NCBI GenBank assembly: GCA_012932865.1
Contig: SAXG01000038.1
Span: forward strand, 186,001 to 250,000
Direction of reading: 5' to 3'
DNA: 64,000 nucleotides
DNA from: Amylostereum areolatum
Taxonomy: Eukaryota; Basidiomycota; Agaricomycetes; Russulales; Stereaceae
The notes beneath the pieces are model-generated. The model was not told where the DNA came from. It searched no databases and saw nothing but the letters and a program-made list of their open reading frames with translations. The translations under genes and the position numbers were made by a program. Positions 46,378 through 56,623 of this stretch are shown here, piece by piece (position 1 is the stretch's first letter; every line of letters begins with the position of its first letter).

Positions 46378-48414
46378 TTAAACGGCCGAAATTCCAACGA
46401 ATTTTACATCAGAGGACTTCGACTTGCCAGCAGAAATGTCAACAACATTGGAGGTCGCAATGGCTGTTACGCTGCTGTCCGTCACGTCACAGCTTTCGGT
46501 CAACCCACTGGACGGAAATGCGGGACTAAAGGCGGAGAGTGTGACCGGTCCATCTATTCCCTCGAGCTTGTGCCGGACGTGTTCCCGATTGTTGAGACTA
46601 ACATATAGAATTAGCACACATGGAAATGGAAGAGCAAAAGACGGTTATGCACGTCGTCATGAGAGAGCACGAATAGACTTGAAACTTCTAGTCAGTGCAA
46701 ATGAGGAGAAGGCAGGCCTGAGACAGTACGCACGGCGAATGAGGATAAAGAAAAAGGGCGCGTATATGAGCGTCACGGTTTCTGTGAGCCACTGTTTAGG
46801 GCTCAGGAAGTGTTTTCGAGTAGTCAATCTCAGAACGTACAAGGACAAGGCATATCAAGGTGAACAGTCTGAGCACGATATTGTCAACAAGGTGGTTGGC
46901 GCGGACAAGTCGACAAAGACCGCACGTTGTTAGAAGACCTGTATTGTCACATAGGTCAGACAGATATCAGGAAGTAATATACAATGTGTACTCACAGGTG
47001 TTCATGCTATACGTGACAAGCACATTTATCGCGTTGTTGGTGCTGTAGATCACGGGGGCTTCAGTCATAGTATTATGCGGGAGAAACGAGCGACCCACCG
47101 AGAAAACTTGGAGCGATGCTTGAGAAGGTAAAAGATCATCGACCCTGCAATGAGCGTATCGCACACGAGATCCAAGGAAAGTCCTGCTATGGACAATGGC
47201 TATGGCAAAAAAAATGTATGTTAGTCTCTAACAGAAATCGCGACACTGACGTTGGGCATAACTCGACTCGACTTGACCGCGTCTCGTCCATGGCCTACAA
47301 GGCCAAACCTAAGGAAATAGTCGAGATTCCGGAATCAGGACAGATACTGAGGGGAGAAAACAGTATACATACGCATGAATCACGTAGACTGACGCGCGAC
47401 ATTAGTACTCTGACAATCAAGTCTTAACGCGTGCGGTGAGGATATCTTACCTATTCCCCCAACGACTGTTATATATGACAGGTTAGCTGACAAGTTCCGA
47501 TCATGAGCAACGATGCATATACGTAATTGGCCGAGGGAGAGGATGACCTGTCGTAGTTCCAAGGTCAGAAATTGAAAATTCTTATAGATTCTGTAGGTGT
47601 ACAATTAATGAGGGAACCACGATCCTCTTCGAACTGACTGGTGATCGGTGACTGTGAGCGGGAGTGGTACTGCAATCGCAAAGTCGACCTTGTACCCACG
47701 GTAGTATACGCGTCTAGCGAAGAAACTGTGATATATCAGACATCTGGGTGTAACGAGACTCACTACGAAAGAGTTTGGGCGTACCATTGGACAAGAAGGC
47801 TCATTAAAGTCTACATACATGCGTCATGACGAGACAGCGCCGATATATGTAGACAACCCACCCCTATAACGACCTGAATCTGAAAATAGCATGATGAAGT
47901 GTTGTTCGGTAAGAAGAGACATCATACTGACATTCAGGCTCCTGAAGCAAATCATGAGCGGAGGACACACGATCTCTGAGAAACATGCATGCTTACCAAG
48001 TTGCTCTCCCAAGAGCCTTGAAGTCACCGAAGGATGTGATGGTGTAGTGATAGACGCAGAGGGACACGAGGGCCACATGCAGAGTATCGAGGGCCCTGTC
48101 CAGCTTCGACGTCAATGTAAAGGAAGACCCTGGAATAGAGATAAGACAGACAGGAGGAAAGCGACCTTATGGTCTGTTAATGTTGCAATGACAGGCTACG
48201 ATAGAGGATGGTGCGTACGAAAAGTTTAAGGAAGTGTCCATCGCCGGCGCTATGTTCTGTGAAGTACAGATATACCTGTAAGCACGTTATCCCGAAGATT
48301 CTACGCATTCTTGTATCGTTAGCTTTTACGATACGATGCTATGTAGACGCACGCAGTTGACAGAACCAAGCCGATGAGCAACGCCCCTTGTGTGTTGTCT
48401 AGAGAAACGGACAT
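46378..48414 (-). CDS. DUF6534-type seven-helix membrane protein, copy C
   Basis: Third paralogue. ATG at 48414: MSVSLDNTQGALLIGLVLST, then after an intron IFGITCLQVYLYFTEHSAGD and GHFLKLFV. The middle exons lie between about 46.7 and 48.1 kb and I recognise hydrophobic segments but did not resolve every junction. The last exon has VSLNNREHVRHKLEGIDG, matching the SLNSR signature of copies A and B, then a Ser/Thr-rich tail to the stop at 46378. Sequence divergence from B is greater than between B and A at the N-terminus (MSVSLDN versus MPSLVPLDN). The family has no known function; the repeated pairing with a CYP63-like P450 suggests a shared job such as sensing or handling a lipophilic compound, which is inference. 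Confidence 0.75.
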
Positions 48415-48491
48415 TGGTGCTTGCAGCTTGGGTGAGGAGAGGTCGGAAAAGGAGCAAAGAAGGAAAAGACACCGAATCGAGGGCACTGAAC

Positions 48492-48935
48492 CTAAGGCAG
48501 CTCTCCACGGTCACACGTCTCGCATCTATCTTGAGGGAAATCTGCGATCACGACGTGGGGCCCGGAGCTGTCGGTGTACATATGTAATGCCCCTCCAACA
48601 GAAGTGCGGAAGACACGGGAATCCGTCCCAGGGAACTCCGTTCCATATCGAGAACAAGTGACGAAACCCAAAGCGACACGGTCCTGCCATTGGCCCCTTC
48701 TCAGTGCGAGCTGGTCCACGTCGGGGGGCAGTGGTTGTATTGGCGGATTTGAAATGGTACGACAGTGCGTGTGATGAGCAGATAGATACACGCCACCATC
48801 TTGAACGTGACTTGAAGTACTTACCGTCCGATCACGGTCGACAATCTCCGTAGAAAGGGTTCCCTGAAGTTGAACGTTGAACGGTTGTGGCGCCGGCCTG
48901 TAGGCTGTGAGTCGTGGTGTAACTGGTGTTGGCAT
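48492..48935 (-). CDS. Possible small hypothetical protein
   Basis: A 147-codon ATG-initiated frame (MPTPVTPRLTAYRPAPQPFN...CDRGELP) between DUF6534 gene C and the acyl-CoA oxidase. A GT donor-like site (GTAAGTACTT) lies after DRDRT, so it may instead be two exons. I recognise no domain, signal peptide or membrane segment, and cannot exclude a chance open frame. Confidence 0.22.
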   Translation of the reverse strand: MPTPVTPRLTAYRPAPQPFNVQLQGTLSTEIVDRDRTVSTSSHVQDGGVYLSAHHTHCRTISNPPIQPLPPDVDQLALRRGQWQDRVALGFVTCSRYGTEFPGTDSRVFRTSVGGALHMYTDSSGPHVVIADFPQDRCETCDRGELP

Positions 48936-49142
48936 CCGACCGTGAGAATGTATTGTAATTTCGGCCTCTCGCTAGTTGGCCGTGAGTTTGCGCATGAGCC
49001 AAAAATCCGGGTTCAACGTTCAATTCGGGTCATGTAGTAGCAAAGGCAATTGAGCATTCAAATGTTTGAAACTTCAAGCTTTGGGTGGGGGGCTATTGAA
49101 ACATTTATGTAGGACCAAAACTATACTTTATGCTGGTCAAAT

Positions 49143-51267
49143 CTACAGTGAAAATGGCCATCGAAGGGAGGACCAAAACTCAGTAATCAAGCTCGATATC
49201 GTCGGCCTACCAGCGTTCAAAGAAGCTACCTCCTCCCTTGTGTTCGCAGCAAGTGAGAGATTTCGCTGGACCTCAGTCGAGTTTAAACTCGTGTAAGTAT
49301 CCATAGTTCCAAGATACTCCACCCATTTCTCTTCCGACACGAGGGGAGCAGAAATGTACGGCTCAACCCCCGTGCGTCCCAAGTACTCCTCCAGGCGCGC
49401 ATATACCGCACCGACCGCCGCGTCCTCCATTTGATCCATCGCGGCACGTGTCAGGCCGGCGCACTCCACATACCACGCACGGTCCAACTTAACACAGCTC
49501 GAGACGAACATATCGATCAAGCAGTGATCTACGCCCGCCTCCACCGCAGCGTCGTACGCGATGCGATGCCCAATGGCTTGGACAAGTTCCCTTGCATGCG
49601 GGAGGATTCGGCGGTCAAACTCGATGCTGCGGTGATGAGGAATGCCCGCAAGTGTCGTACGGAGTTCATCGAAGAGACCTGCCTCGTGTCGAGCAAAGAG
49701 ACTAGTCGGATCAGATGTAGAGGGGACGGCATAGCGCTCGAGCAGAAGCTCGGTTGCAAGACCTGCAGATCGCGCTAAGGTAAGCACAAAATCACTATCA
49801 CCAAGAGGTGTAACAGAAATTCACGGATTGAAAGCGCCAGTAAATCCCCCTCAGCGATGGCGGTGCCACGCATATCAGCCTGTAGGACCGTGTTCAGCGA
49901 AATATCAATTATGAAGCCGAATGCGTTCGATCGCGGAAGTACTTACGAACATCCCCGACAGTTGGTTCACCTCGAACAAACCTTGCGCTCCACAACGGTC
50001 TCCGAGGGTTAGATGCGCGTCTTGTGCGAGACGTATCATCGTTATCTTCAGGATAGCTGCCATTGCGTGGCGCACACGCGGGTCAAGCGACGCATCGCGG
50101 AAGATGGTGACTACCCGGTCGTGCATTGCTTGCATGACGAACGACTGTGCAAGGGCGGACACGATCGGTGTCTGTTGGGTGCGGAACGAGATGATTGGCC
50201 TGTTCTTTCCTTCATGGTCGACTATGGTGCGACGAAGACTGTACCGTGCAGCGATGAAAGCCGCAACACGCAGAGCAGGAACACCGAGCGAGCCAATGGC
50301 GATCGTACCGATGGCGACGCGGGATATATTAATGAAAAAAGACGCGCGGAAGTCTGCAGGCCTGTCTGGACTTCCGAGGAGAGCGTCGGAAGTCAACTGG
50401 ACGTGGTTGAAGTACGTTAATGCATGGTTGAGCGGACGGGAACCACCACGGTGAGGAAGAAGCCTGGTGAAGAGTATCAGCCTGGTAGAAACACACATGA
50501 ATACATGTTCACCTGCATGAGATGCCCTCGTGCATCACTCTTCCGTCGTGCAGCGCTACTACAAATGGCTTGATTCCGCGGTCTTCTCCCGCGATGATGG
50601 TTCGCGCGAAGACGACAGCGATGCACGGTATACCAACGGGAGTTGTCGGAGGCATATACCTGTACCAAAATATGTCAAATAGTATACACAGTGAGAACGT
50701 GACGCACGTACTTCGCGGCACGTTCGTGTGGAGTATGAAGATCGAAATTGTTGTTTGGAAGGAGGGTAGCCGTCGTCTCAAGATGGATAGCATCCAGTCC
50801 GTGACCAACCTCGGTGAGGCAAAACTGACCGCTTTGAAATATATGTATGTAAGAAGCAAGAGTAGGCATATAGTAAACGGTTTGCGACGTACGAGATGTC
50901 GTAGGATAGCACCTGGTCGAGAATGGACTTAAGGTGAGGCTGTTTTGACACAAACATGGCCAATGTTCCGGCGCAACAGTTGTATTGGAGTGTCATCAGT
51001 GTGCCAGCAGCGCCGTCCATGCTCCAGATGGGATCCGTGTGTAGTTTCCAGAACTTCTCTGAAAGAGCAAGGAGGTCTTCTGTTGTTAGACCTGGCAAAA
51101 CAGTGATTCAGAGAGCAAAGCGGATTTGGAATTTCGAACGACCCACGATAGGCATCAGCGATCGCTCGCGCTCGTTTATACGAAAGAGAGACGCGCTCCG
51201 CCAGCGGAAGGCCTTCTGTGTGTGTTCGGAAGAGCGGACTTCGAGCGAGGTCTTCAGTGGGATACAT
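49143..51267 (-). CDS. Acyl-CoA oxidase/dehydrogenase-type flavoenzyme
   Basis: FAD enzyme of the acyl-CoA oxidase group, which introduces a trans-2 double bond into acyl-CoA in peroxisomal beta-oxidation. ATG at 51267: MYPTEDLARSPLFRTHTEGL, SYKRARAIADAY; then PIWSMDGAAGTLMTLQYNCC, GQFCLTEVGHGLDA (flavin and acyl-CoA site, TEVGHG), VVFARTIIAGEDRGIKPFVV, ISRVAIGTIAIGSLGVPALR, RYSLRRTIVDHEGKNRPIIS then FRTQQTP, and ADMRGTAIAEGDLLALSI containing the expected catalytic-base Glu in AEGD. The C-terminal half continues to a stop at 49143. The final residues are WPFSL, not a classical SKL tag, and the last 40 residues after YLGTMDTY look less conserved, so the 3' end may be mis-placed. It is divergent from the MFS transporter gene with 654 bp between. 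Confidence 0.85.
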
Positions 51268-51921
51268 GAGTTGTAAACTGAGCTGGGACTAGTGAGAGGT
51301 GCTGGTACGAGCTGAAGTATAGCGTGCGCGTAACGGACGGCGTTCATACGCAGGGCAGCGCCTTGCCTTGCTGCTTTTAGTTGTTCTGTATCGCAGCCGA
51401 GCTTGAGGCCGGTCGTAATCAAGGGGTGACAGGAACGGGTGTGTGTCCCCAAGTTGGTACATTGTGGATATAATGAGTAGCCGTAGTGGGGTCCGTGGGG
51501 CCCTCAGGCTGTACGGTTACCTATCCATGGACGAGCTGAGAAAGGGTCGGTGCTTGTACTTCGCCTCCGTTCGGTCACTGGTCTGTACTGAGTCACTGAC
51601 TCCTGGGGAGCCCTTCTGTCGGGCCTCGGTACTTGAAATTGATACAATCTCCGACCGGTCTACGCAGTCCACCAGGGTCCACGTCGACGAAGAGTCATCA
51701 ATCCATCATATCACCGCGCTCTTCCCGCTTCCAAGTGACAAGTGATGTTCCATTGTTCCACTGCACCCTACAGTATGCGCGATTGCGACAAAACGAAGAC
51801 GCCGCCCGCGGCCCCAAGAATACCGTGATGTTCCTTCTATCACAGTCGTTTGTCTTCCCTCGGTGGCTTATGCAGTGTTTGGGGACCGCGCCGCGTACGG
51901 ATAACGCATGAAGTAGCAAAA
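51268..51921. promoter_or_regulatory. Divergent promoter region of acyl-CoA oxidase and MFS transporter
   Basis: About 650 bases between two divergently transcribed genes that could be co-regulated. Tandem near-repeats of the type GTCACTGGTCTGTACTGAGT and GTCACTGACTCC lie at 51,571-51,603. I could not assign a binding site. Confidence 0.4.
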
Positions 51922-54487
51922 ATGGAACTTAACTTACCATTGACGTTACTCACGTTCTTCTGTCCACGATTCATGGTGACTGATGGAGTCACGGTGGACT
52001 GGGGTGACCTCAAGGCCTGTGGCGCGGTTAGCTCTTCCCCCTTCAACTTCATCCTACAGCCTCCCGTCCCCAGTCCTTCCACCTTCGAAGACTTGCTGGA
52101 AATGCCTGCAGACAACAGCGCCCACGTATTTTCTGACAAACTCCCCGACAGCACGCCCAATGTAGCTGCACTGGCCGAAGGGATCTCGCCTGACGATGTT
52201 ACAAGTCCTGCGGCTGTCCGGCGCGACTTCAGGTTTTGGCTGGTTTTCCTTGCGATCGCCACCTCCACGATCATTACTGCCCTCGAACTCGTAAATTTTG
52301 ACGTTTATGACCGTACCAATATCTGACGATGTGGCTAGTCTGCCGTTTCCACTGCTCTTCCTGACATCATACATGATCTTAACGGGACGACGTTCATATG
52401 GGTGGGCTCCGCATATACGCTCTCTGTCACCGCCTTTATCCCTTTGAGTGGTGGCCTCGCCCAGGTGCGCCGTTTCTTCATCTTTGATTCCATTTCACTC
52501 ACTCTTCCTCTTAGATCTTTGGCAGAAAATTGGTCATCCTGGGCTCGCTCTTGATCATGGCCATCGGAAGTGCATTGTCCGGCGCAGCATCCAGCATGAA
52601 CTTTCTTATCGCTGCACGCACCGTACAAGGACTGGGTGGGGGCGGGATCTCGGCGACAACTGCAATCATCATATCCGACCTCGTTCCGTTGAAAGAACGT
52701 GGTGTATTCAATGGTCTCATCGGGATGTAAATATCATTCTCTTCCCATGTGTTCTCCGTATTTTGACCACGTTCAGTGCCTGGGCTGTTTCAAGCGGGGT
52801 GGGACCCTTGGTTGGGGGTGGACTGGCACAAGCAGGACAATGGCGCTGGCTCTTTTGTGCGCTTCTCCTGTACGCACATGCGGAGATATGAATCAGCTGA
52901 TTTTATGCACATAGATCTCAACATCCCCATATGCGGAGCGGCAGCTCTTCTTTTCGTCCTGTTCCTTCGCGTTCCGACTCCTCCCGGCTCTTGGAACGAG
53001 AAGTTTGCTCGGGTTGACTGGTTGTACGTCGTGTTCTTTGTTCTTACAGTTACAACTCGTACTGATTGGAGATTTACAGCGGAAATGCCCTTGTGATTGC
53101 TGCTACGACTTCGTGCTGCATCGCTCTTACGTGGAGTGGTATTGAACACGCGTGGAGCTCAGCACCCGTGCTTGTTCCCCTTATTCTCGGCCTACTCGGC
53201 CTCGCCGCATTCATCATATACGAAGCCTTGGTCCCAAAGTACCCCGTGGTTTGTGCACCCTTTTAAGTCGTATATGTCCTCCTCATCTCTCAAACGGCGC
53301 CAGGTTCCGTTCTCCCTCATGTCGACCATCACCGGCGTCAGCGGTTACCTACAGACGTTCATCTTGCCTGTCGTCATGCTCGGAATGATTTGTACGTTTC
53401 GCATTCCGGTCTCGTGCTGTCGAAATTTAATCAGTATTGACACACTTCATCGCCCATAGATTACGTTCCTGTATACTTCCAGGCGTGCAAGGGGGCATCA
53501 CCTATCGCAACGGGCGTTGACCAGCTTCCCTTCGCGTTTGTGCAAGCCCCAGTTGGTATTCTCGCAGGCGCCTCGGTCACGAAGTCGGGAAAATACCGCC
53601 CACAGCTCTGGCTGTCGTGGGTATTCGTCATGGTCGGGATGGGATTGTACACCACGCTGGATGAAAATTCGCCACGCTCACACAGTGTTGGGTTCCTCGC
53701 CATCGTCGCTCTGGGGACGGGTATTCTGGTCACGACAACATATTTCCCGGTGCTTGCCCCGCGTGCGTATGATGCTCCTCCATCAGCACTCCGGAAAGCG
53801 ACCTGACGGCACCTGACGCGACCTGACGCGCCTGAATAGCACCGTTCGACTGTTGTCAAGTCGAAGGATCAGTGCTGTCAGGTGCCGTCAGGTGCCGTCA
53901 GGTGCCGTCAGGTCGGTCAGGTCACTTCCCAGAGTACTGATGTCGTCGCGTTAAGGGTTCTAAGTTGTAATGTCACCCACAGTCCCCATTTCGAGTAACG
54001 GTCTCGCACTGGCATACTTTATGTTCTTGCGCAACTTTGCCCAGGTGTGACTCACGTTTTGCAAACCTGAACCTCCACTGACTTGCACGACCATGCATAG
54101 GTGTGGGGAGTGACCATTGGGGGCACTGTACGTAGACCCTCCCCGCATGGACAACGTCTGGATCAGCATCTGACGCTTGCCCCGTACGTACAGATCCTCC
54201 AAAACCAGCTGAAGAAACGTCTCCCAGAAGAATTTCTGCGCCAGTTTCCGGGGGGTACCGCGATTGCCTATGCTACAATTCCGCTCATTTCACAGCTCCC
54301 CGATGAATTGAAAGCGCAGGTCCGTGCCGCATTCGCCGACAGCCTGCGCATCGTGTGGTTCGTGCTCCTCGGTATTGCCGGGTTCGGGTTCCTGTGCAGC
54401 CTGCCGATGAAACAGCTCCGCCTGCATACCGAGGTCGATAAGGATTGGGCACTCCAAGACAGCGGTGTCCGGGAGTCCGGCGAATAG
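51922..54487 (+). CDS. Major facilitator superfamily exporter, DHA2-like
   Basis: Proton-coupled drug/toxin exporter, about 14 membrane helices, plasma membrane. ATG at 51922 in good context (AAAAATGG); an in-frame ATG at 51973 is possible. The cytosolic N-terminus is followed by FRFWLVFLAIATSTIITALE, SAVSTALPDIIHDLNGTT, the motif-A loop IFGRKLVILGSLLIMAIG, AARTVQGLGGGGISATTAII, GMAWAVSSGVGPLVGGGLAQ (motif C), WRWLFYLNIPI, then the second half with SGYLQTFILPVVML, YYVPVYFQACKG, GILVTTTYFPVLAP, PISSNGLALAYFMFLRNFAQ, WGVTIGGT and a C-terminal IVWFVLLGIAGFGFLCSLPM. Stop at 54485-54487. Many short introns join in frame; one is unusually long (53763-53982, 220 nt) because of an inverted repeat array. 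It probably exports a product or toxic intermediate of the neighbouring oxidases. Confidence 0.9.
53800..53923. repeat. Foldback array of a GGTGCCGTCA-type unit inside an MFS intron
   Basis: The left part (53800-53834) reads ACCTGACGGCACCTGACGCG and variants; the right part (about 53872-53923) has three perfect tandem copies of GGTGCCGTCA plus degenerate ones, in reverse-complement orientation. Together they can fold into a long hairpin. It lies wholly within the 220-nt intron of the transporter gene, about four times the usual intron length here. Confidence 0.8.
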
Positions 54488-56356
54488 ATTGGCCTTATAC
54501 GGTGGGCACGCTTTCGGAAATATGCTTTCGATTGTTTAGATGATTTTGTTCTTGATGTATGCTATGACTTGGGAGCCTTTGATTATTTATTCTCCGGCTT
54601 TTGAATCAAAGAAAACTGGTGGTGAGCCGTCATGTAGTACAGGACTGATGACCATCATAGGGTGTCAAGGTCTACGTACAGGCCTCAGCTAAAACGACAC
54701 ATTCGGGAGCCGACCTTCTGCCGGGCTACCGTCGAGTGCGGTATTTTTCTACCTTCGCTTGCCGCCACAAACAGAACGGTCTGTCCTATGTCCTCAACAT
54801 GTAATTGTGACCATCTCACAGTGGGAATGCTGTTAGGATCGTGTGTTTCTATTGGATCATAGCGTTGTCTCTACATGTGTGGACTTCCAGTTATCCGCAC
54901 CCCCGTCTCGTCCATCCAGAGATGTTGATGCTCCAACGACAGTCACAGGGCCACGGCCCTACACCCGCAGTGTTGTGCTGGACCCGGTCAAGACCCTGTC
55001 AAGACCCCTCCAAGGCACGCTCCAACCGGCCAAGACCCTCTCCAAGACCCCGTCAAGAATCGAGGTTGGAAGAATCGAGGTCGGCAGCCATCTAGACTCG
55101 GGCCAAAATACACCGGCGATAACTCCATGTCAAGTCCATGGTAAGTAAGTTCGTGCCGTCCACTCAACTTACTCGCTTCCCTCTCTTCTTCCCTCTCATG
55201 ACCCTCGTCCTAAATCCAAGCTCCCAATGGATTCAAACTGCATCGAGGCTCGCCTGATGGGAAATTTGGAACCGGAACCGAAGACATCGACACCGACATC
55301 ATCGTTTGAGCTGTTTTGCTCATTCCCTGCCGCGCGCGGACTCTCTGGAAGCTATTGTTAGGGTGGATGGTGTATCGGAGATGGTGTTTCTACCTGTGGA
55401 TACGTGCAAGGAATCCTGATTTGAGCGTGTTTGCCGTACTCACATGCCCTCATTCCAAAGTGCCCTCTGCATCTGCCATTGCATGAAGCTCGGTATCTCC
55501 CCAGATCTCCCCCCCCCTGTCCTCCCCCGTGCCACCGCCTCCCACGCCGTTAATGCGCGGGTCCGGATGCAAAGACGAACCCGGAGAACCCATGGCCGTA
55601 GACAGCGTCGCGGCCGGGTGGCTTGCAACACAAAAAACAGGCATCAGCAGCTGATCAGCGTCAGCAAGTGCAGTGCCGTCTGCATCGCCCTCAACGCGCA
55701 TGCCCGAGTGCGAAGCCAAAGCTGGGCGACCCACGGACACGAGCGGCGAGACGGTCATGTCGCCCAACCCGCTTGACACGAAAGGGGGCGGCCGACCCAC
55801 ATCAGGAGCCGAAGTGTCCCCCCCACCCCCCAGCTTTTCTACACACATTCAATCCTCTCCGATGAGCATGCACCATGCATACAATCTCATCTCATGTATA
55901 CTACGATACAATGCATAAATACATTGATGTTCACACCCGCTACACAATGTGATGGCGAGGCTAATTGCGCGAGAGCTCAGATCTCAGAGGCGGTCGTGCG
56001 CGTAAGTCCCAACTAGAATTCTTGGTAGGGACTTAGAATTCAACTCAAGAAATTTAATGAGAATATATTGCCCAAGGTAGCATGTGAATGTCATGTGCTC
56101 GTCTCCAAGGAGAGGGTCTTGACCCCGTCTAGACCCTCTCCAACCGGTCGACGGGGTCAACGCTCCAAGCTCCAAGCATAGGGCTCCCAACACTGTACAC
56201 GCGCCAATTCAGTCGGTTTTTATGCACATCAGGGAAACCCCCCCATAGTTATTTTTGGTAATGGTTTCCCGGTTTGGCCACGACGCGGCAGAGCAAGCAT
56301 GGCCAAACAGAAGTCGAGTGTGCGCGAGGTGCTGCCGCCCTACCACCTTCCACCAA
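54488..56356. other. Gene-poor region with direct and inverted low-complexity repeats
   Basis: Nearly 1.9 kb up to the hAT insertion. At 54,980-55,070 there are degenerate tandem copies of AAGACCCTCTCC and AAGACCCCGTC; related sequence returns at 56,108-56,160. The minus-strand frame at 55,450-55,848 is Gly/Pro/Ala-rich and shows no domain, so I do not call it. A TATA-less, AT-poor character and absence of splice-able frames suggest non-genic sequence. Confidence 0.5.
56109..56160. repeat. Interleaved inverted repeats
   Basis: GGAGAGGGTC (56109-56118) pairs with GACCCTCTCC (56132-56141), and TTGACCCCGTC (56119-56129) pairs with GACGGGGTCAA (56150-56160). The two pairings overlap, so alternative hairpins or a pseudoknot-like fold are possible. 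The same GACCCTCTCC/GACCCCGTC words occur as tandem runs at 54,980-55,070. Confidence 0.7.
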
Positions 56357-56623
56357 TAGTGTTGCCAAAGTTCAGTTCAGAACCGCGGTTCGAACCTGAA
56401 CCGACTGAACTGAACCGACAGTTCGGTCCAGTTCTGGTTCTGGTTCTAGTTTTCGGCCGTCGGTTCGGGTTCGGGTTCGGGCCGGGTGAGAACCGACAGA
56501 ACCGGCCCGAACTGTGGTTCGGTCACGTGCCCTGAGGGTGCGCGGGCCCTCCTGTAAACACAAAAAAATCTTTGAAACCTTCACCATCCCATTCGCTTTT
56601 TTCCTGCCCCACTCTCTTTTACT

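Noticed and set aside
55450..55848. 132-codon minus-strand open frame, Gly/Pro/Ala-rich
   Set aside because: No convincing start codon, no domain, and composition follows C/G runs; likely chance.
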